A stretch of DNA of 64,000 nt from Rhizodiscina lignyota (lineage: Eukaryota > Ascomycota > Dothideomycetes > Aulographales > Rhizodiscinaceae), in contig ML978136.1 of NCBI GenBank assembly GCA_010015805.1, positions 1 through 64,000 of the forward strand, given 5' to 3'. Shown here piece by piece: positions 1 through 11,497 of the stretch. Within the stretch, counting starts at the first letter, position 1; each line of letters begins with the position of its first letter. The translations under genes and the position numbers were made by a program. The notes below the pieces were generated by a model. The model ran no database searches. It was given only the letters and a program-made list of their open reading frames with translations, and was not told the origin of the DNA.

Positions 1-310
1 GAGTGAAGGAACAGATGGAACAGGCCTGAAGCACACTGTTTAAGGCCTGAATACTTGAAAGGAGCCAAAGCTTTCATAAAAAGTGTTTATTTTAAAGGGA
101 TTATAAGGCATATTGTATGATTAGTCAGGCAGGAACCCCCACGTGGGCCAGAAATGGCCTAAAAGGGCGAATGAAAATCTCTCTCTCTCTCGTCAATTCT
201 CGACTCCTCAAGCTCCCTTCGGTGCACTCCCTAAGCCGGGTGAATACATTCCCGCTGACTACAACGACATAGTCAATCATTGCAAGTATGCCTACTCGAG
301 CGTGCCATCT

Positions 311-1936
311 TCATTGGAGAGTTATCAAAGGGAAGAGCTTGAACCCTCCTGGTACATCATTCTGGAATATCCCTGTCGGATCGTACTGCTTGCTTACGCT
401 CTTCAACATGCTCTGACTTGCTTGGCCGTAGCTCGTTATGACGTCTTGGGTGTAGTTTTCATGTCTCAAGCCATAGTTGAGATACAGGTACTCGTTCCAC
501 ACGCCCATTTCCTTCGCTTTCTGCTTTCCATCTTCGAACAGCTTCCACACGGTGTTGTAGATCCGCGCATCATCTGCACTGCTCCCCCAGAAGACGCCTA
601 AGTTGATGACGACCTAGGAATACGGAAGTTAGCAGTGTCATCCATCTCGTCAGGGCCATGTTCGGCACGACTCACCAAATCCCCGTCTTCTGCATCAAGC
701 CCAAGCGCATCCCCTCCATTCTTCGCGGCATTTTGAATGATTATTTGAGAGAGCGGCTGAAAGTTTAGCGCCAAGAACAAGCCCTCGATGTCGCGAAGCG
801 GCGACAGAGTCTCGTTGCCCATCTGGACAAACGTCTCCATGAATGACTCGTCGTTCTTGTATGTCATCGTTATCCATACGACCCTTACATTGCTTGGCGT
901 CCCTGCCGTTAATTCCTCTGTCAAGTTAAAGTGCGTAGCCTGGCGCACAGTTGACTGGCCAGGGAGTTTCAAGAGAGGTTGGAAAACAGCCGGGTTGTTC
1001 GCGCCAGGTTCCGTATATGCCATGTGGAGTATAAGGAGCCAGCTTCCGTTGACGAGCGCATGACTTTGGAAATGGGATGCGTAAGGATCGTACGTTTTGC
1101 TATCTGCAAATTTGGCAAAGAATGAATTTGCGGTAGGCCGCAGCGATTCGTCTGTGTACAAGAAGCCGCCCCATATTGCGTCTGTTTTGATCAACGGAGT
1201 ATCAATTCTCGTCACGATGCCGAAGTTGTTCGACCCGCCTTTCAACGCGCGGAAGAGTCGACGGTTGGATGTGGCGTTTGCATTCACAATAGCGCCGGAT
1301 GCAAGAACAACTTCAAAGTTTATCACCGCATCACAGACCAAGCCGACGCGCGGGGAGTAGAACGATATACCACCTCCAATAACAAGGCCGCCTACGCCGA
1401 CACTAGCATCTCGACCTCCGGGTATGGTGAAGCCTAGGGCTTGGAGCGTGCTGTAGACACCTCCCCATCGAGCACCTGGGCCAACCAGTGCAGTCGTCCT
1501 ATCCGCCGATATGGTGGTGGAGTTGAGCTTGGAAAGGTCGATTGTAATGCCTTTGTTTATGTTCGCGGCTCCAGCGAAAGGCGTGTGACCACCTGATTTC
1601 ACTGCGAACTCGCATCGTACATGACTGAGGATTTTTACAGCCCTGGATATGTCCGACGAGCTGGATGGTACAACAATGCAAGCTGGATGGAGCGCCTGCT
1701 CTTGGGTCGTCCAATATGAGGCCAAGGAGGCATTATAACCTGCCACATTTGCTCCAAATACTTCGCTCGGGAGAGCTACTGAGAGTGCGGAACACTTGGA
1801 TGTTGTCAGCATGAGACTCCAGCCCCATTTCAGAAACGAAGCGTACACATGATTGCGAATCCCCATATGATTTAGCACTTTCGGCAAAAACAATGAGATT
1901 TACAGCAATGAGAGAAAACCGCGTCGACACTTTCAT
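311..1936 (-). CDS. Secreted FAD-linked oxidoreductase (BBE-like)
   Basis: Probable secreted flavoenzyme oxidising a small molecule such as a sugar, alcohol or secondary metabolite; the substrate cannot be told. Exons are inferred at 1936-1904, 1794-676 and 613-311 (484 aa, in frame). The first intron (1795-1903) joins MKVSTRFSLIA to CSALSVALPS, giving a good signal peptide; the second (614-675) has GTGAGT, a CTAAC branch and TAG. The FAD_binding_4 (PCMH) fold shows in KSGGHTPFAG, whose His is the usual covalent flavin anchor, GPGARWGGVYSTL, and GGRDASVGVGGLVIGGGIS. The last exon carries the berberine-bridge C-terminus (YLNYG...YGQ...KYDPTGIFQ). Length is normal for fungal family members. Family assignment is firm; the short first exon is less certain. 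Confidence 0.88.
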
Positions 1937-3013
1937 TTTTGAAACGAACGAAGAATCTGGATAGTGCTTCTACGGCAGCAAAACCTAACAATATGAAACG
2001 AAATAATTTGAGATACTCCCAGTATGTGTCGGCCTCTTTTCCTTAACTCACCAACGCAGTTTCTTCAGATTACTTTCCCCTCACAATATCCCTGCAGAAT
2101 TCATGCGCGGAAGAGCTCGTCTCCGCGCCAGCTAATATATCATGCGCCAGCATAATGGCTGTACTCTTGCCTTTTCGAGGCCATAAAGACCCGACGTGCC
2201 TTGTGTAGCCTCAGTACGACCGGGTAAGGAGCTATCCGAACAAGACATGCATTAGCGCGGTGGTTGGCCGGCTCCAGGGTGCGATCGTCGATGATTGGTT
2301 GTGGATGACCCGATCCTCAACTTCAGCTGCGGGACTTCGACTTTCAAAGCACCCCGAACGAGAAGGGCTAATAACGACCCAAAGCGACGGCGGGGCTCTA
2401 ATTTCGCGCCTAGCCTTTAGTGCTTGTCTGTCTGCCCAATATTCTAAATTTAATTGGAATAAGCACCAGATTTATGACTTTTGAGACGACTAACGGTTTA
2501 CAGTTTACATACGAGAATCACGGTGAAAAATCTTAGTGGAACGACATCGTAGCAAGCGAGGAGAATTGGAATGGGAAATGGAACTCTCAGTGGTGCTAAC
2601 ATCACTAGAGGACCTAAAAAGTGGAAAAATTCGTGAATTGGGAAATGTTGCACTTGACAGCGACTTGAATATCAACAGTGAAGGTTTCAGAACATCGACG
2701 ATCTTCAAAAACATCAAGGCGATCCAGAAACGATGACGTCCTTTCAGAAAACCCAATACCTCTCAGGAACCTTGACATGTTTCGGGAACGTCGACCACCA
2801 ATTTGTTCACAAGGTATGACAGATGAACAATTGTTCTTGAATCCAACCACCAATGGTAAGCGTACTGGGTAAAACATCATCCTTCTAATATTAAATGCTG
2901 AAGTAGTTATCTCAGAGAATAAAGACTTCAGTTTCGAATCGAAGCTCACCGACAACGCCGCATTCAACCGCTGCCCCACTTTCCTCACTAATCGCGCGTC
3001 ACACCTGAGGTTA
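1937..3013. other. Intergenic, no convincing gene
   Basis: About 1.1 kb between two leftward genes. The part next to 1936 would hold the oxidase promoter. Around 2536-2870 there are two short rightward frames with Lys/Glu-rich translations that could be decayed coding sequence, and a longer leftward frame overlaps them, but none has a start context, splice signals or a recognisable domain. Confidence 0.4.
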
Positions 3014-3803
3014 TTAGCGAACGGTAAACTCCCATGGGAATCTACCGAGAGTTGGATCAAGAGCAATAGAGCTCATCTCGATTGTCACGCGCTCGCAACC
3101 CCCCTTCGAGCCCGTTGTCCATCCGTGATACATTTGGTACAGTCCCTTTTGGCCCTCTTTCTCGAATGGACCACAAGCTTGCCAATAAATAGAGGACTCA
3201 TCTGGCTTCTCGGGATTGAGCACGCCTTTCCGATACGCCAACTGCCAAGTCTTTGCATCCTTGAAGTAAACGAAGAAACTTTGGGATAGTTCGTCATTGT
3301 CTCCAAGCATGAAGGCGTTGTCGGTATCTAATGAGCACAAAGTCAATTTCCACGAGACCTGTGGCACTGTGCACCTAAGGGACCTGATATAAATGACTTT
3401 ACTTACCGGAGACATATGCGTATGGACGATCTTCGCCTCCCAGATACTGCCCCACTACAGAACTGTTGTAGAGCAACAGTTCACGTGGTTCCACTGGTGC
3501 TGCGTAGAAAGGATACGTTCCTTTGTCGAACGTGTCACCCCTCAGGCCCTTGACGAGCGATAGTTCATCAGTCTGCCCAGTTCTCGTGGAATAATAGTGT
3601 TTGGCACTTACGAGTCGCTTTCCGTTCTCAAACACGACCTCAGCTGAGAAAGCAGTTGGAAAGACCGATGAGAACTTGCCAACGTCGAACTTCTCGCTGA
3701 GGAACACATTGGCTGTCTGAGGTGTAGGCTTGAACCCGACTGCTTTGTCCGAAAACAGCAGGGCCGCAGCGAGCAGCACTTCGGTGCCGAAGAAGGCTAG
3801 CAT
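3014..3803 (-). CDS. Secreted protein of unknown function
   Basis: Two exons, 3803-3407 and 3327-3014, joined across a 79-bp intron (3328-3406, donor GTAAGT, acceptor TAG), give 236 aa. The N-terminus MLAFFGTEVLLAAALLFSDKA is a likely signal peptide. The rest has no motif I recognise: beta-rich looking sequence, one NSS sequon, few cysteines, and aromatic-rich stretches such as FFVYFKDAKTWQLAY. The in-frame splice (YAYVS-D-TDNAF) supports a real gene. It could be a secreted effector-like or cell-wall protein, but nothing in the sequence shows that. Confidence 0.7.
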
Positions 3804-4878
3804 GGTAATGAAGTACCTTTTTGAAAAGGGCGCTCAAAGGCAAAAGGCTCTGTGGTGAAGATGTCAAGGCCAGGAAGGTTCTCTAGAGGCATCTTTATAC
3901 AATTTATCTGATACAGTTTATCATGGCGAGGCCTTTTCCCCATTCTGTCCGTATTTCACTCCCCTACTAATGTAGTGAATGCTCTGCTGATGTCTCATAA
4001 ACGTATTCCAGATGATAGCCTCGGCGGGCTGAATTGTGCCCCAACCAAGGAGAACTGGTTCGCATTCGTACCGGCGAGAAGAAAGGGGGGGGGCCAGACT
4101 GTACATCATGTACCTCTGCACCTCAACTTCGAGCGAGACATGATATTCGGCATACGAACGTACTGAATTTACCTGGGAGAATGAGGCTCTCATTCTTTAT
4201 TCTGGAACTATTCGGCGACTGAGTTGGGAATATGAAATGCAGATGCCGATTTCTTGAAATCTCATTAAGCATAGCAATACGTTTCCAAGCCAATCAAAAA
4301 GGAGAGCCTAGACGGCTCAAAAGGGTAAGCACTTAATCGAAAGCCTTTCGATTACGTCGGAATCTTTCTTGGCCCCGAGATTAATTAGAAAGCCATATTA
4401 GAAATGCGGCCAATGATATATTGAGTTTCTCCATGGCTTCTCCACAATTTGCCCACGGCTTCTGTAGTGGCGCTCAATTCGGCGCTATCAATAATAATAG
4501 CCTTCTATTCAGCTTTAATCATACGCTTTTTCAACTTACATACTGGCAAATGCCGCTTTCAAGTATCAAAATCGACGCCTACCAGCCATTATGGTTGTGC
4601 CCCCCCCTTTTCTTTTCGGCAATCCATTGGCCTCATTCAGTATTTGAGGGGAATTAAATGGCTGCTTATGTGGCTTAGAGTTCATAGTCACAAACTCGTA
4701 TGCACTAGTGTTTCTACGGCTTGACTCACCCGAGTGCCTGAAGAAGTGTCATTCTGAAAGTTTGCCACATTTTTACACTTTTCCCGTACGACGAACTTCA
4801 CACCTTCAAATTTCGGTTGTGTCTGCTTCTCTCGTACTTTCTTTGCCCCTCAAGGCTTTCACAAGGGACTCAGGAGTC
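3804..4878. other. Intergenic between divergent genes
   Basis: Holds the promoters of the leftward secreted protein and the rightward dioxygenase. A TATA-like TATAAAG lies on the minus strand near 3893-3900. A run of at least eight G residues sits near 4084. Small frames here overlap each other on both strands and show no domain. Confidence 0.4.
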
Positions 4879-5817
4879 ATGATTGTCAAGCTCTCTTTGG
4901 TTGCCATTTTTGGGGCGTGTTTGGCGTTCTGGGGAAGTCAGAATGCCATAATGAGCTTGACCCACGCTCTATTGAAACAGTTCGAAGACCTTCACCGCAA
5001 TGAGAAATGCTGCTGACTTATCGAAGAACGGCAGGCTCCACTCATTTGCCATCGTGTCAACATCATCCGTACATGACCAGAATACTCTCCCACAATCCTC
5101 TAAGTATCTACATTGAGGACTTCCTGACAACGGAAGAGAGACTACATCTACAAAATTTGGCGTGCGGACTTTCAATCAAATTACCCGCTCATGACAAGAT
5201 ACTGACGAACATCTTTCAGTGTGCCATTATTCCAAGCATCCACGGTCGGCAATTTTGATACAAAAGGCACGCAGTCGGGGGTGAAAAGCTCCTTCAGGAA
5301 CAGCTCGTCAGCCAAATTACATGAGCACGAGGAGGATCCAGTCATAACCTGCATCAAACAGCGAGCTGCTGCTTTCCAAGGATACATGAGTCCCGACAAC
5401 GTTGAGCCTCTGGTGGTCGTACGCTACCAGCCTGGTCAATTCTACGACTACCATAATGACTGGTTTCCCGTGCCAGCGAGATTCGATGGCCACTACTACA
5501 ACAGAGTTAGCAGCTTCTTCGTCTACTTGGACGACAACTGCGAAGGCGGAGCAACTCATTTCCCCATGTTCCCGAAGGTTGGGTGGGAAGAGGGCGACTC
5601 TCGTCAAACATGGTGCGACCACATAGAATGCGACCCTACTATCAAAGGCGTGGCGGTCAAATCCAAGGCTGGAAATGCTGTGTTCTGGATAAATTTGAAT
5701 GGTGATACTCAGGGCGATAACAGGGCGATTCACTCTGGGCTTCCAGTTAAGAATGGCACGAAGTATGGGTTGAATATATTCTCGCTTAGTATGGTGCCAT
5801 ACATCCCGGAATCTTAA
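4879..5817 (+). CDS. Prolyl 4-hydroxylase-like 2-oxoglutarate dioxygenase
   Basis: Fe(II)/2-oxoglutarate oxygenase of the prolyl 4-hydroxylase alpha-subunit family, predicted to hydroxylate prolyl residues in the secretory pathway. Exons inferred: 4879-4936, 5035-5161 and 5220-5817 (260 aa). The first intron (4937-5034) has a weak GTCAGA donor but a good CTGAC branch; the second (5162-5219) has GTGCGG and CAG. A hydrophobic N-terminus (MIVKLSLVAIFGACLAFWG) suggests a signal anchor. The iron ligands are His140 and Asp142 in YDYHNDWF and His233 in NRAIHSGLP; Lys243 in GTKYG is the likely 2-oxoglutarate ligand. CEGGATHFP is also typical of the family. The dioxygenase call is firm; the first exon is tentative. 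Confidence 0.85.
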
Positions 5818-6463
5818 CTTAGATCAGATCGACGAAGTGGAGTTTGACAGACATAGGGAGTGTGGAGTTGTCAACTCAGTTTTATAGCTTTCATGGTCGG
5901 TACTGGACGTTCTTCGTCCAAGTGTTCGTCGCAATAAGGCTGTGTCATCCGTCAATGGACTTAACAACAAATTCATTACTTTGTAGGCTAGTCATTAGGT
6001 AGTCGTGGTGCCGGCTTCAGGGTTGCTCCATCAATATTGGAGGACGATGTTGTAGACGTGATGAAGTGAAGTTGCGGAGAGGAGAAGAGTCAGAGGTGCA
6101 CGGTGTTCTTCAGCTAGAGTATGGCCGACCACACCATCATTCCAAATTTCCAAGTTCCAACCTCAACTCAACAATGGATCCGGCTCAACCCAAGTGTGTC
6201 AATTCCTATGAAATGAAAACCTTTACGGCGATTGTTCGAGAGAGGACTCGGAGAAGATTCACTGCTGCCTCTGGTTCATATATCGGAGCGCCAAATCCCT
6301 AAATTTGAATACCTCCGGCGAAGGATCAGACAACACTGCCTCAACGATGGCTCAACTGGGTTTCAAGTAGGAAGCACGTGGGTGCAGTATCTCAGATAGT
6401 CTTTCTTTTCCTTCTCCGAACATCATCCATGTCACCCACTCTGTGCATAACTCAAGTACTGCG
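5818..6463. other. Intergenic, nothing recognised
   Basis: A 646-bp gap between two rightward genes, expected to hold the 3' UTR of the dioxygenase and the promoter of the next gene. No ORF, RNA gene or repeat stands out. Confidence 0.4.
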
Positions 6464-6899
6464 ATGCTTTTCACAGGGTCTCTCATTGTAGCGGTCGTTC
6501 TCAGCCTCGCCGGGGCGGTCTCATCACGGAAGCGAGACAACCCTCCACTATTCAAGTTCCCTCCGGAGTATCTCCTTGATACTAATAATGCCACTGATCA
6601 TGGATGCATCGTCAATGAGACTCGGCTTGTGCTACAGCTCGACTTCTCCCCATTCGCAGTGAACGAGTCGTGGTTCGGAATACATTCAAGGCTGGTGAGT
6701 TGGGATGTTGAATTACATCCTCTGCTGTTCATTGGATACTGACACTATGAACAAGATATATGATCTCAGCATCGACACCTTCGCTCTCAACCCGAACGAG
6801 AACGATCTGCCACCCGTCGTGTCTGGACTATTCCCGAGCGATACGACGAACATTCTCCTGAATATCACGTTCCTTTTTACGCCCAAAAAGAGCAATTGA
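6464..6899 (+). CDS. Small secreted glycoprotein of unknown function
   Basis: Exons 6464-6694 and 6756-6899 join across a 61-bp intron with GTGAGT donor and TACTGAC branch to give 124 aa. The ATG at 6464 opens a clear signal peptide (MLFTGSLIVAVVLSLAGAVSS). The mature part carries several N-glycosylation sequons (NNAT, NET, NES, NIT) and a single cysteine, ending in LFTPKKSN. I recognise no family. The clean intron and signal peptide argue that it is a real gene; the size fits an effector-like or wall-associated protein, but that is only inference. Confidence 0.68.
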
Positions 6900-7855
6900 T
6901 ATGTTGGAGTCGACACCCATCCACCACACTTGACGAATCATGCTCTTACCTTTGGGTGAAGCCATGTAACCAGTAACTTAAATCTCGCTGGCAGCCACAG
7001 GTTAAGGTTATGGTATGGAATGGAGGCTGATGCACAAGGGAATTCGCTCGCAGTGACGTTGGCCTTTTGCATCTATGAAACCGAATCTAGAGAGAAAGAA
7101 AGCTAGAATAGCACCTTGCCTGCATTTACTACGAGGTATTGGCATCTGGTTACGCCGGTCCCGATAATTGGGCCGTTCCAAGAAATAGGAAGTCGTCAGG
7201 CACTTTCCGTGTTTGCAAAACTGCATAATATCAGCCACGCCATTAACAAGCGAGCGAGAAGGTATCTGCTATATCTTGTTCCTCGCTGTTCGAAACGTCG
7301 ACTATTATAGGCCGAGGTTGTGATGTACCTCTGTAGTCGGGTAATCTTGTTTCGACTTGCGGGCCGCACCCTGTTTTAACCTTGACTCCATTTCCATTCA
7401 ATTGGCAACCTCGGATCGAGACAGTTCATTACGAGCCTTATTAAAGGTTTGGAAGGAAAAGTATCCACCTGCATTCTCCAACCCAGCTTCTTCCCGCCAA
7501 TCATAAATATCGATCGATCTCGTCCGTAGTGGCGAATCCTCCGCACAGCCCATCGCACGCATGGGGCCAAATTGCCCTCCTCGTCCAGCGCTTTCAACCC
7601 CCAATAACCAGAACGCCGATACAGAAATCCCATCACCATGCGGACCGGCGAGCTGAACTTCGGATGGGCGCCTCCCGGGTTGAGAATGGCGCATAGCCGC
7701 AACAGCCTTGCAGTAAACATGCAGATTCGTGGAACTTGATGTTTGTATTAAGAGCCTTGTCGGACGCCGATTCAACATTAGGTAGTCGTTCATTATCTTC
7801 TTCTGTCCTTCTATCATGCTCATTCACATTTCCTTGTCGTCGTTTTAAAGCAAGC
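6900..7855. other. Intergenic with a possible decayed coding fragment
   Basis: This 956-bp stretch holds the promoter of the kelch gene. On the minus strand at 7376-7720 an open frame encodes a sequence with protein-like character (GFLYRRSGYWGLKALDEEGN and following), but it has no visible start context, intron or domain, and a second minus-strand frame overlaps it. It may be a remnant; I do not call a gene. Confidence 0.3.
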
Positions 7856-9818
7856 ATGACTCGAGTGAATTTGTTTCTGTTTTGCGTTTTGTCAGGCTTG
7901 TCTCAGAGTGCTCAAACATGGGCCCAGGATATGGGAGATGAGCTTCGCAATGGATTCATCCGCAGGTTCTATCATGGTTGTCAGTCCTCCAAGCACTAGA
8001 CAATTCCGATATGCAGTTGTTGATCACTTGTCGCATTAGCTTTTATCATCGGCAATGGGCTCTACATCGACGGCGGCGAGTATGTGGTCAAGATCGGCGA
8101 CAAAAATCAACAGGCGGTCTGTGAGTTACTCTAACTTCCAGAATGATAATGAAGATTTATCTATTTATGCTAATCAACGCAGTGAACCAAACAATCGCCA
8201 TCGATCTGAGCCAGTCATTCTCCACCAACGCGTCAAGTAACGGCGGAGACATAGCCATGACCTTCATAGACAAGGGCCAGTGCCCAAACTTCAACGATGT
8301 CGTCTTTTGGGAAGACCCCTCTAATGGAGTTGCGTATGCTTTTGGAGGAGGTCTTAGCCTCGCCCCAAGCGCGGTTGGTGGTAGTCCTCCTTCTGAAGCG
8401 CTATGGAAGTTCACGCAAGATTCGGGCAGCTTGGGAGGATCTTGGAACCAAGTCTTTTCCAGCAGCAACATGGGCTGGCAAAATGTTCGACGATCAACGA
8501 ATGGTCTGTCTGGGAGTGGGGCCAGCGGGGGCTTCTTTCTCGGCGGTTTATACAACAACCTCTCCAGCCCAGAAGCGCAGTCTGATCTAGACTTTCCGTC
8601 GCAAGGGATGGAGATATTCAACTACTCTACCCAGAGCTTGTCGTATCTTCCAGCGTATAACTATTCATCAACGGGGACTGGAGTTGCCGGGGGTCTGGCA
8701 TATGTTCCAACATGGGGATCGGCAGGATTAGTGGTCGCGCTCGGAGGTCAAGTTGCTATCGACGAAAATGCCTGGGACGGTGGATCGTACAGATCTTTGG
8801 GGAACATTTCTGTTTTCGATCCCGCGTCCGGGTCTTGGTATGCTCAGATGGCTTCTGGTGATATTCCGAGCAACCGAAGCAAATTTTGCACTGTCGGCGC
8901 TCGTGGTGGTGACAATAGTACTTACGGTATGCCGAGCTCCTCCCATTACATTTCGACTTGCTGAAGGACACAGAGATCTTCGTATACGGAGGACGATATG
9001 GACCAGATCCGCTTGGTCAGAACCCTGACTCTGACCTGATCGCGGTAAATAAGATGTTGGATGAGGTCTATGTTCTTTCTATACCTGCGTTCCAGTGGTT
9101 CAAGGCAAACTATACATCAGAAGACCTACGTATGCGACACAATTGCCATGCCATCGGCAGACAGATGATAAGCGTCGGGGGCTTCAATCAAGCGCACCCG
9201 GCCATTGACAACGCTCTTCCGATTTACGAGAACAGCACGTATTGGCTCGCGATTAACGATAAAGACAAATATGCACAGGGTATCAAAGTCTTCGACCTCA
9301 CCTCTCTTCAGTGGGCTGACCAGTGGGTTCATACAACACCAAGTTATGACTTGCCAACAGTAGTACAGCAGTTCTACTCCAACCGTAAGAGCAAGTACCC
9401 CGACTCGTGGTCCGATTCAAAACTACAATCAATCTTCGAGAAGACTAGCACCAAAACGTCAACTTCGCCATCACCGTCACCATCCGGTAAAGGCAAGGAC
9501 TCAGGCTCTCACGATCACGCAGGCTTAATCGCCGGATGCATAGTTGGTGGTGTCTTGATTCTCGCTCTCATTGTCGCAATCACTTGGTGTATCTCGGGTC
9601 GCAGAACGCCCACCGGCCAGGGCTTTTTCCGCACGTCTGATGCTGTCGGTATATCAAGACATGTTGCGTACAACCATGGCGGCCAACCCTCTACGGAGCT
9701 TGAGGGATTAGATCGTACGATCCATGAAGTGGACGTACCACCTGCGGAACTGGGCTCAAAAGTTGAGCTAAGGCATGAGCTTCCGAGGACTGAGCTTCCT
9801 AGAGAGCTGCCTGGTTGA
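7856..9818 (+). CDS. Kelch beta-propeller single-pass membrane protein
   Basis: Four exons (7856-7976, 8040-8120, 8183-8926, 8974-9818) keep frame and give 596 aa. Order: signal peptide (about residues 1-20), a galactose-oxidase/kelch-type propeller starting at FYHAFIIGNGLYIDGGEY, blades with YAFGG, GGLAYVP and FVYGGRYG, then a Ser/Pro-rich linker. A transmembrane helix follows (AGLIAGCIVGGVLILALIVA), and a cytoplasmic tail of about 80 residues rich in Glu and Pro. Such proteins are widespread in filamentous ascomycetes and their role is unknown; a surface-exposed ligand-binding or wall-sensing role is inference. No copper-oxidase residues were identified, so an enzymatic role is not claimed. 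The third intron, 47 bp, is short but normal for fungi. Confidence 0.87.
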
Positions 9819-10031
9819 GGTAGTATGTGTGCATGGTAGATGTGATGAAGTTTGGAACTTATCCAAATGTATATTAATTCAGTCTAATGCAATACATATT
9901 GAATGCCTAACGATCGTCGACCAGCGTTACGGCGCTCTTTCATTCTTTCATATCTCGTGAATTATGTCCCTTACTCACACTCTTGCCATACCAGTACCTT
10001 GCGTATATGACCAACATCCAATTTCCTCTCC

Positions 10032-10994
10032 CTATACACGAGCTTCTTCACTACTTCCTCCATTCCCGCTGACAGCGGCAACGAACTCTCTGTATCGAAA
10101 GACTTCTTCTCTTCCGCCGCTACCCCCGCCTTTGGCCAATTGCGACTTGCCAAACGCCCTCCTACCACTGAACCCTTCCACCACACTGTCAATCTCCCTC
10201 TCACTCAACCTCTCTTCTCCGGGCTCAGGTGCAGTATGCACAAGGGCGTCGCGCAGCTCATCGATCGCAATCTGACCACTATCGTCATTGTCAAATGCCG
10301 AAAATGCGGCAAGTAGCTCAGTTGGGTCGCTCAAAGGCGCAAGACTCGATGCCAGGCTGTTCAGGTATGTTGCGAGGTTGATACCTCCACCAGACGTCGA
10401 AGTTATGCCGCCCGTGGACGAGGGGAAGAAAGCTGCGAGCGAAGAGGGTGCAGAGTCGAGTCCGAGTTGGTTCAGCATATCAGAGACATCTGCTGGCGTG
10501 ACTGTGCCCGTGTTGCTGCGGTCCAGCACAGCGAAAGATTCGCGCATTGTGTGGAGCTGTTGCGGTGGGATGCGGGACAGTGGGTCGCCGGTGCGAGGTT
10601 TGCTCGAGCTGGTTGAGTTCTGCATTCTCGCGGGAGTGATTGTTGCTGCTGTGGATGTAGAAGGTCGAGATTTCATGCTTGGTCTTGCTGGAGAGGAGGA
10701 CATGTCGTCTGTCAGCGTGCGAGAGACGGAGGTTGATTGTCGAGTTGGGGAGGTTTGTATGGTGGAAGCAGGCGCAGAGGGCTTGAGAGGGGACGAGTTC
10801 GTTGGCGTAGTTGCTCGTATGGTTGATGGTGAACGCGTCATAGGAGACTCGGGTCGCCTGAAGGGAGAGGATCGCGGAGAGTTGAAGGTCAGAGGCCCGG
10901 GTCGGAGGGGAGAGTTTGGCTGAGACTTGGGGTATTGTTAGTCGAAATAACGCGAACGGCTTGGTTTTCCTTCAGCAAGGAATAGATATACCAT
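10032..10994 (-). CDS. Myosin regulatory light chain-like EF-hand protein
   Basis: Predicted light chain of a type II myosin, acting at the cytokinetic ring and septum. The best model starts with an exon of just the ATG (10994-10992), a 66-bp intron (10926-10991, GTATAT donor, CTAAC branch, AAG acceptor) and a single large exon 10925-10032, giving 298 aa. The N-terminal third is Ser/Thr/Pro-rich (SQPNSPLRPGPL and on), a likely phosphorylated tail. EF-hand one is DRSNTGTVTPAD, a degenerate loop; EF-hand two is DNDDSGQIAIDE, a good calcium loop. It is longer than animal light chains because of the tail and internal Gly/Ser inserts. Convergent with the kelch gene and divergent from the Afi1 homologue. 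Family is likely; the one-codon exon is inference. Confidence 0.75.
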
Positions 10995-11497
10995 GGTTGC
11001 TTCCTTGCTCGACGTTCCGGAGTCGGGATTGGGGTTGGTAGTACTAATTATCGCGCGGTGTCATGGTGGAGCAGAAGAGTAAACAAGACGGACAACAACG
11101 GCTAGCCGTGCTGGGACTAGCGGGCGCGAGGTGGATGTGGATGTTCTGCAGGAGCGACCCCTGGACCCTGATTTTGGACTTTGAGCAGGAGACAGGGATG
11201 CGTTTCAGCCTCAACCTCCACAGAAGGTCTGCTCGTGTGCAGCCAAGCCTCTGTGTGAGGATATATCAAGACACTCATCCTTCACATGTCTTGTTCTATT
11301 CCCTGTCCTCCCTGTTAATCCGCCGTCACGCCGTGTGCCTCGAGCAAGGCCGGCCCTTCTGCCCCGAGCACTAGTTTGGCCTTTAACCGCCTAGATCTAC
11401 GTACTGCAGCAGCTTCTGCACGCCGTTTTCTTGGGACCGTCGCCCTTGCTTCTGCTGATTCAAGGGCAGCTGGAGCTGAAGCTGCTACAGAAGCATC
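10995..11497. promoter_or_regulatory. Shared divergent promoter region
   Basis: 503 bp separate the start of the light-chain gene from the start of the Afi1/MesA homologue. Both products act in polarity or cytokinesis, so shared control is possible. A CA/CT-rich stretch lies near 11270-11340. No specific factor site is claimed. Confidence 0.35.

Noticed and set aside
2614-3066. 150-codon minus-strand frame
   Set aside because: Overlaps the end of the called secreted protein in another frame and has no domain, signal peptide or splice signal.
10288-10923. 211-codon plus-strand frame
   Set aside because: Mirror of the myosin light-chain-like exon, which has EF-hands; the mirrored frame shows only Val/Glu/Gly-rich sequence.
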